A stretch of DNA of 40,128 nt, from the NCBI GenBank assembly GCA_024711265.1, contig JANJTG010000101.1, forward strand, positions 1 to 40,128, read 5' to 3'. The notes beneath the pieces were generated by a model. It did no database searches. It saw only the letters and a program-made list of their open reading frames with translations, and was not told where the DNA came from. Within the stretch, counting starts at the first letter, position 1, and each line of letters starts with the position of its first letter. Below are positions 27,650-35,845 of this stretch, piece by piece. The translations under genes were made by a program, and so were the position numbers. Source of the DNA: Bdellovibrio sp. (GTDB lineage: Bacteria; Bdellovibrionota; Bdellovibrionia; Bdellovibrionales; Bdellovibrionaceae).

Positions 27650-29704
27650 ATGAATAAAGGCACACGGCACCCACTCTTATTTCAACCCCTTCAGGTAGGT
27701 TCGCACACCCTGCGAAATCGCTTCGTTATGGGGTCCATGCATACAGGTCTCGAAGATCTAAATGATTGTTTTGAGCGTCTCACAGAGTTTTACCGCCTCC
27801 GCGCCGAAGAAGGCGCCTCCTTGATTGTCACAGGGGGTATTTCTCCCAATATAACGGGAACGTATACGGGAGCCGCAACGCTCAATGATGAATCTCAAAT
27901 AGCCTCCCACCGAAAGCTCACGACTTCGATCCGAAAACACGGCAGCCTTATCTGCATGCAAATTCTTCATTTAGGAAGATACGCAAACCACAATCAAGCC
28001 GTTGCTCCCTCGGCCTTACGCTCGCCCATTTCCCCGGTGCGCCCCCATGCTATGACTGAGTCCGAAATATTAGAAACCATATCGGATTACGTTCACTGTT
28101 CTGAACTTGCACGACGCGCCGGATATCATGGTGTTGAGATAAATGGTGCCGAAGGATTTCTTATAAGTCTGTTTTTTAGCCCCGCAACCAATCTCCGCGT
28201 CGACAAGTGGGGCGGTTCCTTAGCAAACCGACTGCGCTTCGCAAAGCAGATCGTGGAGGGCATTCGAAGACAGAACGGCCCGGATTTCCTGATCATCTTT
28301 CGACTTTCTATTGTGGACTTTATCGAAAGTGGAATGCGTTGGGAGGAAGTCGTTGGGATCGCTCAAGATCTGGAGAAGAATGGAGTTGATATATTTAGTA
28401 CGGCTATTGGCTGGAATGAATCAAAAATTCCTACGGTATCGTCGCTAGTTCCTCCGGCCGTCTTCGCTGGTATTGTGGGAGCATTTAAAAAGCAGGTCTC
28501 CATCCCAGTCATTGCGAACCATCGTATCCATCATCCCAACGAGGCCGAACACATTCTTCAAGCTGGACAAGCGGATCTTATTTCAATGTCACGCCCCTTC
28601 CTGGCAGATCCCTATTTCGTCAAGAAGACACAAGAAGGACGCTCTGACGAAATCAACCTCTGCATTGCCTGCAACCAATCTTGTCTTGATAGGGCCTTTG
28701 CTTACTCGACTTCTCAAGATAATATTGTTTCGTGCCTGGTAAATCCGTTCGCTTGCCATGAAACACTATGGACTTGGGAGACCCATCCGCAACACGGCAA
28801 AATTGCCGTCGTCGGGGCCGGCCCTGCAGGATTGGTCGCCGCTCGAATTCTGGCCCAACGAGGGTTTTACGTCACTCTTTTTGAGGCTTCGCCAAATGTA
28901 GGCGGCCACTTTCGATTGGCGCAAAAGATTCCGTCAAAGTTCGACTATCAAAAAACCATTGCATACTTTGAAGCCGAACTTCATCGGTGCGGAGTTAAAG
29001 TCATCACAAGCAAATGTCCCAGTGCCGAAGACCTGCTGATCTATGATCATGTTTTTGTCGCAACGGGGGTTCATCCTGCAAAATCTCCTTTTGTCCAATC
29101 TCCCGATGCCCGCGTGATGTCATACGCGGATCTACTTCTAAATGAGCCACTGCTGGGAAATAATATTGTTGTCATCGGCGGCGGAGGCATTGGAATGGAT
29201 GTCGCTGAGTACTTAACCTGCAATCAGCATCTAGACCAAAAAACAAGGTTTTTCAAAACCTGGGGCATTGATGAAAGCTTGAAAGCTCCGGGAGCTTTAA
29301 TACCACCACAGCCTCCCTCCTCTCCTCGCAAAGTGTGGATTCTAGAAAAAGAAAAAGGACTGATTGGTCGGGGCCTCGGACGCACCACCGTGGCCCATCG
29401 CCGAGACCTCCTTCAGCGAAATGGCGTCGTCGTATTAACGGGCGTTCAAGACCTCATGCTGACGGATCGAGGTGTCAGCTTTTATGTCGAGGGGCAACTC
29501 AAAGAGTTAACCGCCGATCAGGTGATTCTTTGCAATGGCGTCGAAAGAGATTCCGAGACCCCAAGACTGCTTCTTCAAGATCAGATTCCGTTCTCGTTGA
29601 TCGGCTCAGTCTCTGGGACAGAAATAAGAAATGCCGCAGATTCAATCCGACATGCAATGGAAGTGGCAATTCAGTTTAAATTAGATAGAAAAAAGGTAAA
29701 GTAA
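27650..29704 (+). CDS. NADH:flavin oxidoreductase / 2,4-dienoyl-CoA reductase-like (FMN barrel, Fe-S cysteines, FAD/NAD domain)
   Basis: N-terminus LFQPLQVGSHTLRNRFVMGSMHTGLED; Cys cluster CIACNQSCLDRAF...VSCLVNPF; IAVVGAGPAGLVAARILAQRGFYVTLFEA and NIVVIGGGGIGMDVAEYL. Confidence 0.92.
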   Translation: MNKGTRHPLLFQPLQVGSHTLRNRFVMGSMHTGLEDLNDCFERLTEFYRLRAEEGASLIVTGGISPNITGTYTGAATLNDESQIASHRKLTTSIRKHGSLICMQILHLGRYANHNQAVAPSALRSPISPVRPHAMTESEILETISDYVHCSELARRAGYHGVEINGAEGFLISLFFSPATNLRVDKWGGSLANRLRFAKQIVEGIRRQNGPDFLIIFRLSIVDFIESGMRWEEVVGIAQDLEKNGVDIFSTAIGWNESKIPTVSSLVPPAVFAGIVGAFKKQVSIPVIANHRIHHPNEAEHILQAGQADLISMSRPFLADPYFVKKTQEGRSDEINLCIACNQSCLDRAFAYSTSQDNIVSCLVNPFACHETLWTWETHPQHGKIAVVGAGPAGLVAARILAQRGFYVTLFEASPNVGGHFRLAQKIPSKFDYQKTIAYFEAELHRCGVKVITSKCPSAEDLLIYDHVFVATGVHPAKSPFVQSPDARVMSYADLLLNEPLLGNNIVVIGGGGIGMDVAEYLTCNQHLDQKTRFFKTWGIDESLKAPGALIPPQPPSSPRKVWILEKEKGLIGRGLGRTTVAHRRDLLQRNGVVVLTGVQDLMLTDRGVSFYVEGQLKELTADQVILCNGVERDSETPRLLLQDQIPFSLIGSVSGTEIRNAADSIRHAMEVAIQFKLDRKKVK

Positions 29705-29708
29705 TTCT

Positions 29709-30926
29709 ATGGAAACACGCAGAGTCGTCATAACAGGAATCGGATCAATTTCGGCAATTGGTCTGAATACAAAAGAATTTTGGCACTCCGTCTGCAACGG
29801 ACAAGGTGGAATAGCCCCCATGACAACTCTACCTCATGATCAAATAAAATGCCGCTACGGAGCTGAGATCAAAGGCTATGATCCACAACAACACTTTACA
29901 GCTTCGCAACTGACAGTTTACTGGCGCAACTCCCAACTTCCTATCATCGCGGCTCGTGAGGCCATTGCCGATTCGGGCATCGACTTTAAAACCAAAGATC
30001 CCTTTGAATCCGGCATCCTCATGGGGTCAACGAGCACGCAAGGCGTGGAAGAAGAAGATTTTTTTAAACGCTATTATGAGACCGGCAGCAAGCGAGTTCA
30101 TCCTCTCACATTAGTTCACCACATGCGCGGAGGCCTTATCCATGAGATCGCTTCCGAGTATAATATCCACGGCCCCGGATTTATCATGGATAGCGCCTGC
30201 TCCAGTGCACTTTTGGCAATCGGAGAAGCCTTTCAGATGATTCGTTATGGTCGACTCAATTATGCCATTGCCGGCGGAGGAGAATGCCCCTTCGGAATCA
30301 CCCACTGGAAAGCCTGGGAACAGATTGGCGCACTTTCTCCTGACATGTGTCGTCCCTTTAGCAAAGAACGAAACGGAACGATCTTAGGCGAAGGCGCAGG
30401 GGTTTTTGTCTTAGAGTCCCTGGACTCCGCCAAAAAAAGATCTGCAAAAATTTATGCGGAGGTTCTCGGTTTTGCCAGTAGCCGTGATGCGGAAGATCTC
30501 ACCAGGCCTTCGTTGGAGCGAATTACTCAAACCATTGAACTCTGCCTGAAAGATGCCAAGCTGAGTAAGGCCGAATATGACTACATCAGCGCCCACGGCT
30601 CCGGAACTCTCTTAAATGACGTGGTGGAGACCAAGGCGATTAAAAGAGTGTTTGGGTCTCATGCTGAAAATCTTGCCATTTCGTCCACCAAAGCAATGCA
30701 TGGACATTTAGAGTTCGCGACCGGAGCCCTAGAGCTTGTAGGAGCCGTCTTGGCCATAAAAGAAGGGGTTCTGCCTCCTACTCTCAACTATCTCTCTGCG
30801 GATCCTGATTGCGATCTTGATTATGTTCCCAATCACGCGCGCGAAAAGAAAATCAAAGCCGTATTGAAAAATTCATTTGGCTTTGGCGGGGCTAATGCTG
30901 TTTTATCTTTGAAGAACTACTCTTAA
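29709..30926 (+). CDS. Beta-ketoacyl-ACP synthase (KAS II/FabF-like)
   Basis: C-H-H triad visible: DSACSSALLAIGEAF, ISAHGSGTLLNDVVETKAIKRVFG, SSTKAMHGHLEFATGALELV; C-terminal NSFGFGGANAVLSL. Confidence 0.94.
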   Translation: METRRVVITGIGSISAIGLNTKEFWHSVCNGQGGIAPMTTLPHDQIKCRYGAEIKGYDPQQHFTASQLTVYWRNSQLPIIAAREAIADSGIDFKTKDPFESGILMGSTSTQGVEEEDFFKRYYETGSKRVHPLTLVHHMRGGLIHEIASEYNIHGPGFIMDSACSSALLAIGEAFQMIRYGRLNYAIAGGGECPFGITHWKAWEQIGALSPDMCRPFSKERNGTILGEGAGVFVLESLDSAKKRSAKIYAEVLGFASSRDAEDLTRPSLERITQTIELCLKDAKLSKAEYDYISAHGSGTLLNDVVETKAIKRVFGSHAENLAISSTKAMHGHLEFATGALELVGAVLAIKEGVLPPTLNYLSADPDCDLDYVPNHAREKKIKAVLKNSFGFGGANAVLSLKNYS

Positions 30927-30940
30927 GACGTCCGATATCT

Positions 30941-31198
30941 CTAGCCAGTCTTTAATTCCCGAATTCTTTTTTCGGTCAGTTGAATGAGTTCCCCGAAATT
31001 ATTTAATGCTTCAATCTCCGCCAAACTAAAGCGAATCTGAAATTCTTTTTCAATCGAAGTAATCAAAACAACATGCATCAACGAGTCCCATCCCGGAACA
31101 TCCATGGCGGTCATTTCATTTCGAAGAACTAATTTCGGATCCGCAAACAGACTGCGAAATATCCGCTCAATCTTCAAACGAATTTCTGGGGAAGCCAC
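30941..31198 (-). CDS. Acyl carrier protein-like (ACP-3)
   Basis: 85 aa; MDVPGWDSLMHVVLITSIEKEFQIRFSLAEIEALNNFGELIQL with DSL. Confidence 0.86.
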   Translation of the reverse strand: MASPEIRLKIERIFRSLFADPKLVLRNEMTAMDVPGWDSLMHVVLITSIEKEFQIRFSLAEIEALNNFGELIQLTEKRIRELKTG

Positions 31199-31645
31199 TC
31201 AAACACCTCCCGTATTGGCTTCTACGTAGGCTCGGACAAAATCATCCTGATTTCCATTTTTCACAATAAATCGGACCTGACAAGCCAACTCCTCACCAAC
31301 GTAAATAGAACCCGAAAACTCAAAGGCTTGGAGAACCTCAGATTCTTTCTGGATCTTCAAAAGGCAGACGTCTGTTGGTTTTATCATTCTATAGAAATTT
31401 GCCGATCGAATCGAAAGCAGAACAGGAAAAATCTTGGCATCTTTACTGCGAAGGCAATGCGTCGCCAATTGCGCTAAAAGCTCAACCTGGATAACTCCCG
31501 GCAAAACGGGATAGTTTTCAAAGTGATCCCTAAAGAAAAACTCCGTTCCCGTGAAGCGATACTCGCTCTGAGCCAAAACTCCGGGTTCACAGAATAGAAT
31601 CTTTCCTTCAAATTTAAACGACATCAGATTCCTTTGTCCCTTCAT
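31199..31645 (-). CDS. FabZ-like 3-hydroxyacyl-ACP dehydratase
   Basis: FFFRDHFENYPVLPGVIQVELLAQLATHCL (catalytic His and Glu positions of the FabZ/FabA motif). Alternative start 31624. Confidence 0.85.
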   Translation of the reverse strand: MKGQRNLMSFKFEGKILFCEPGVLAQSEYRFTGTEFFFRDHFENYPVLPGVIQVELLAQLATHCLRSKDAKIFPVLLSIRSANFYRMIKPTDVCLLKIQKESEVLQAFEFSGSIYVGEELACQVRFIVKNGNQDDFVRAYVEANTGGV

Positions 31646-32802
31646 TCATTCAAAGCCGACTGAACTTTTTGAGCAAGCAAAATGTTAAACCTCTGCCGAG
31701 CCTCTTCCCTCAGATGCAAGATGTCGATGAAATCATCCTTTCCAAAACCGGAATCCCCCGAGAAATCCCAAATGGGGGCCGGGGCCTGCGCCCTGATTTC
31801 ATCAAAGGCCGCCTCATAACGAGCACGCGCCGCCATGGTTCTTCCTCCCGATAACGGAAACTCCGGCGGAACTATATAGATCATTTTTTTAGAAATTCGC
31901 TGAAGAATTTTCGCAATCTCGATATTTTCTTGAATCATTTTTTGACTGAATCTCAACTCCGAAAAGTCGTACATTTCATTGTGCCAATCCAGACTGCTAG
32001 AGTAGAAATCAAACCCGCCCCGACGCCCCCACTCAATCAAGCGCTGAAACTCCTTTTTTCCATCCGGGAAGTTGAAATAGAATTCACCTCTCTTTTCCTT
32101 ATCCCAGGCCGGAAATGTATTGAGCGTGTGATTAATCCAAAGTCGTCGGTAGTAATTTAAAGAAATACGCCGTTCAACTGGATAGATCTTTCTTTTGAAG
32201 ATCGCAGAAGAAAACGAAGTCGAATACCCCGTCAACGCCACCTTGGACAAGAGAGCCTCAGTCAGAACTTCCGGGTGCGGCCACAATTCTTTCATCAGGG
32301 TCCCGGCATCGATAAGATCGGAGATTGTATCCAGACGGAGCTTTTCACTTTGGCTTTCATACTTCAAGGTTGCAAAGTACGGCGTAAAGCGAAACAGCAC
32401 CAGATCCAACTTCTTTCCATTTCTTTGCATCTCTGTCTCTAAACGCTTCGCCAACAGATGCAAAACGTCAGGTCCCAAAAATCGAAAACCAAAATTGTAG
32501 GCTTTCACGGTCGTCCCCTGTCGTTGCAGTTCCGATTCAAGGAGCGTTGGTGCAAAGTCCACCTCCAGATCCGAGTTTCCAAAGGCAAGAACAGCCGGTG
32601 TCGGATCGCGAGCAATGTCAGGAATAGCTTGAACCGCCGAATCCAATCGGACTTTGACCCAAGGTTCCTGTCCCTCCAAAACAATCTTCGATACAAGGAC
32701 CTTGCTCAAAAGAAAAAAGCCCAATAAGGCGAAGGCCCAAAGAATATATTTTTTAGAACTGTAGGTAGACAAAAGCAGCCCCCGGTTCCGTAAAGAGAAC
32801 AT
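31642..32802 (-). CDS. Membrane-anchored SGNH/DltD-like protein
   Basis: N-terminal TM; AVLAFGNSDLEVDFAPTLLESELQ (GxS block), YNFGFRFLGPD, C-terminal DFIDILHLREEARQRF (DxxHL block); adjacent to an MBOAT gene as in DltB/DltD and AlgI/AlgJ systems. Start may be internal to 32802. Confidence 0.68.
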   Translation of the reverse strand: MFSLRNRGLLLSTYSSKKYILWAFALLGFFLLSKVLVSKIVLEGQEPWVKVRLDSAVQAIPDIARDPTPAVLAFGNSDLEVDFAPTLLESELQRQGTTVKAYNFGFRFLGPDVLHLLAKRLETEMQRNGKKLDLVLFRFTPYFATLKYESQSEKLRLDTISDLIDAGTLMKELWPHPEVLTEALLSKVALTGYSTSFSSAIFKRKIYPVERRISLNYYRRLWINHTLNTFPAWDKEKRGEFYFNFPDGKKEFQRLIEWGRRGGFDFYSSSLDWHNEMYDFSELRFSQKMIQENIEIAKILQRISKKMIYIVPPEFPLSGGRTMAARARYEAAFDEIRAQAPAPIWDFSGDSGFGKDDFIDILHLREEARQRFNILLAQKVQSALNE

Positions 32803-34147
32803 AGAAAATAAAAAAGAAAATCATCTCGCAAAAAAGAAGGCCCTTCAGCCAGAAGGATTTCTTCTTGATGTTCTGGAGTTTCAAAAACTGCGCATCAAGA
32901 AGATGAGGCACAAGAATTCCCAATCCCAAGGGAACGCACAAAAGAAGCTGATCTTTTGTCACTTCCAGAGACAGAATCTGCCACATCTTCACAAAGGACT
33001 GCTGCCACTCGCTAACAGAGTTATGAGCTAAAAAAGAAAAACCGATTAATACCAAATACTGAGTAATCAGAATTCGGCCCCATTTAAAAGAAATCTTCAA
33101 CGAGGGATAATGACTCTTTAGGAAGGTCTCCAAGACCAAAAGGATTCCATGATAGACACCCCAAACCACAAAGATAGGGGTCAAACCGTGCCAAGCTCCC
33201 ATTGCAACCATTGTCACCAGGATCGCAACGTACACCCTGGAATGGAAGATTCGCTCCCCAATTAGGGGAATCCAGCGCAAGAATGACAAAGCATTGGAAA
33301 ACGACAAGGGACGATAAACATAATCATGCATCCAGCGCCCCAGACTAGAGTGCCAGTCCCTCCAAAATTCACTCAAAGAAGATGCAAAGAACGGTAAGGA
33401 AAAGTTATTCGGAATCTCAAACCCCAACAATCGACCCGTGCCCATGGCAATATCCGAATATCCGGAGAAATCGGCATAAAAACGAAGGGCCACGCAAAGG
33501 GATCTCAACCACAGATCGGTTCCATCAGCGGTGGTCGCAAATATCTGAGCGTCTATACAGATAGAATAAACAAGATCGGCCAAGGTTTTCTTAAATAGTC
33601 CCAGGGAGATCTGATACAAAGAAAGCCCGAAACTCTCAATGGATAGAACTGTCGGCCACTTTGCCTCTTGTCCAAGCCATTCCTTGACTCGAAACAGTGG
33701 ACCCGAGCGGAAGGTTGGGAAAAATACGAAAGCCGACATTGTCTTTATAAAAGGAGCTCCCTCTTCCGGCTTGCGATAACTATCGACAAGAAAGGAAATC
33801 AAAACAAAAATAAAGAACGAGCGCCCTCCAGGCTGACTTGCCTGATAAAAATCCACGACAAAACCCGACTTACTTATGATCAAAACACTTAAGTTCAGAG
33901 CAATCCCCAAAAAGAGGGCCGACTTCCGAACGACGGGGGCAACGCTCTTCTGCAATAAAAATCTTACCAGCCCAAAGTTTATAAGACTCAAAGCCACTAC
34001 GATGAGCACATCGTTCGAACTTCCCAAAAGAAAATAAACAATAGAGGCCGCGAGCAGAATCCACAATCGTCGATTACCCTGGAACGACCAATACAAAGGA
34101 AATAGCACGACAATAAAAATGAGATATAAAGAAGAGTGAAAGCTCAT
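32753..34147 (-). CDS. MBOAT family O-acyltransferase (DltB/AlgI-like)
   Basis: FYADFSGYSDIAMGTGRLLGFEIPNNFSLPFFASSLSEFWRDWHSSLGRWMHDYVYRPLS and MVAMGAWHGLTPIFVVWGVYHG. Confidence 0.93.
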   Translation of the reverse strand: MSFHSSLYLIFIVVLFPLYWSFQGNRRLWILLAASIVYFLLGSSNDVLIVVALSLINFGLVRFLLQKSVAPVVRKSALFLGIALNLSVLIISKSGFVVDFYQASQPGGRSFFIFVLISFLVDSYRKPEEGAPFIKTMSAFVFFPTFRSGPLFRVKEWLGQEAKWPTVLSIESFGLSLYQISLGLFKKTLADLVYSICIDAQIFATTADGTDLWLRSLCVALRFYADFSGYSDIAMGTGRLLGFEIPNNFSLPFFASSLSEFWRDWHSSLGRWMHDYVYRPLSFSNALSFLRWIPLIGERIFHSRVYVAILVTMVAMGAWHGLTPIFVVWGVYHGILLVLETFLKSHYPSLKISFKWGRILITQYLVLIGFSFLAHNSVSEWQQSFVKMWQILSLEVTKDQLLLCVPLGLGILVPHLLDAQFLKLQNIKKKSFWLKGLLFCEMIFFFIFYVLFTEPGAAFVYLQF

Positions 34148-35478
34148 AATGCCTCGTCCTTATATCCCGCATGACGAGATCTCTTAGCCATCGCAACAAT
34201 GTGCTTCACCACAACTTCCACCTCAAGACCCTCTTCCTGCATTCCAATGCGTTCGCGGTTATTCAACGGTGGAAGCTTCAAACTTATATATTCTCGCTCC
34301 GGATACGTGTGCGAGTCCCTCTTTAAAAACTCGTCCACAGAACTCTTGGCTTGGGAATAGTGCAGAAAGTGTGGTTGAGGCTTCTGACAGTAAATGGATG
34401 AAAGATGAAGAATGCGAGCATCGTCCTTTATCCGGGAAGACATAGAACGCATAGGGATTTCGACCAGTTCATGGGCGATTTGAGCATAGGCCGCCACCTG
34501 CGAATGATCCTGCTCTAAAAAAGAAGACGATATGATCTGAGGAAAGGCGTTAAGTATCACCTGACTGATTTTACCTTTCTGGAGGGTCTTTGCCCAGGTC
34601 TCGGTCTTTGTTCCGTCACCAATAAGAATCTCATAAGTCGCCCCTATCTTCTGTAAGTCATCGAGAAGCATTTGGGATTCTTCGTCCATGCGGTGAATAT
34701 TCAATATAAGTTTGGCCCCATGCAGAGCTAACCCTCGAGCAAGAGCCGCTCCCAGCCCTCGCCCTGCGCCGGTAATAAGAATATCCTCATTCTGCAAATC
34801 TCTTGAAGAACCCAACTCTCCCCGAAGCTTCTCAAAGTCAAATTTTGATGGGGGCCTTCTTTCAAAAGCGCTGATAGTGAACTTGAGAACACCGGGACCG
34901 TCTCCCACCAAGTCAACTTTGTGAAAACGCGCGTCCACTTTAGCTGCAAGTGTATTCGGATTGAAATCATCCGGGCATCCGCTTGCATCTTTATCAAACT
35001 CTATTTCTATTTGTGAAAGCAAAGCCTGTCGCCCTGGATTTACCATTCCCACATAGCGGCTAATCCAGAGCAAGACTTGCAGTTGTGGTGATTTAAGAAG
35101 ATTGATGGACAACCCTAACAAACCCAATCTTGGTTCTTGGACTTCATCCGTTTCAACAACATCCGCTCGGAACTGCATGCGTAGAACAGGAACTGGACCC
35201 GACTTTAGTGTCAGGGCGACAAGTCCTTCTTGTTCTTCTGTGGTCACTTCGTAGGTGCAGCCCAAGAACACTGGGCGCAAAAAATCCACCTTCAAGTAAG
35301 ACAAAAGAAGGGATTTACCTCGTGCCCATTCATTTAAGCAAAACAAAGATGTGGCTATCCCAAAAAATATCGGCCGCCCAAAGGAAGTTCGTCGAGCGTA
35401 CTGAGCATCACAATGAAGTGGATTTCTATCTCCAGAAAGTTGAGAAAAGACTTCGACTTGTTGTTTAGAAAAGCGCAT
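34144..35478 (-). CDS. MaoC-like hot-dog dehydratase fused to a short-chain dehydrogenase/reductase
   Basis: N-terminus FSQLSGDRNPLHCDAQYARRTSFGRPIFFG (MaoC); C-terminus ILITGAGRGLGAALARGLALHGAKLIL plus LSSIYCQKPQPHFLHYSQAKSSV (SDR TGxxxGxG and S/YxxxK). Confidence 0.85.
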   Translation of the reverse strand: MRFSKQQVEVFSQLSGDRNPLHCDAQYARRTSFGRPIFFGIATSLFCLNEWARGKSLLLSYLKVDFLRPVFLGCTYEVTTEEQEGLVALTLKSGPVPVLRMQFRADVVETDEVQEPRLGLLGLSINLLKSPQLQVLLWISRYVGMVNPGRQALLSQIEIEFDKDASGCPDDFNPNTLAAKVDARFHKVDLVGDGPGVLKFTISAFERRPPSKFDFEKLRGELGSSRDLQNEDILITGAGRGLGAALARGLALHGAKLILNIHRMDEESQMLLDDLQKIGATYEILIGDGTKTETWAKTLQKGKISQVILNAFPQIISSSFLEQDHSQVAAYAQIAHELVEIPMRSMSSRIKDDARILHLSSIYCQKPQPHFLHYSQAKSSVDEFLKRDSHTYPEREYISLKLPPLNNRERIGMQEEGLEVEVVVKHIVAMAKRSRHAGYKDEAL

Positions 35479-35626
35479 AGCTCTATTCTGTAACTTTGAA
35501 TATTGATTGGCAAATGCTCTCCCTTAAGATACCCTGTACAAGCTAAAAGACCTGCCTATTTCATCACCCGTTCACCCAGGGAGCGTTGCGAGAGTCATGA
35601 CAAGAACATAAATAGAACAATCCGTC

Positions 35627-35845
35627 TTGAATGCCTTCAAAAAAGAGTTTCCCAACATTCCCGAGATTCAACTTGAAGATAACTTCAAAGATTTAAACTT
35701 TGATTCTCTTTTGCGCGTTCGCCTTCTTTTTATGTTGGAAGAAACATTCAACGCGGACTTCTCCGCACTGAATCTTCACGAATGCAACTCCCTTGCTGAA
35801 GTCATAGATCGTGTATTAACTCAAATCGGTAAAGCAGAGGGCTAA
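35627..35845 (+). CDS. Acyl carrier protein-like (ACP-4)
   Basis: TTG start; LEDNFKDLNFDSLLRVRLLFMLEETFNADFSALNLHECNSLAEVIDRVL; stop/start overlap TAATG with the FkbH gene. Confidence 0.85.
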   Translation: MNAFKKEFPNIPEIQLEDNFKDLNFDSLLRVRLLFMLEETFNADFSALNLHECNSLAEVIDRVLTQIGKAEG

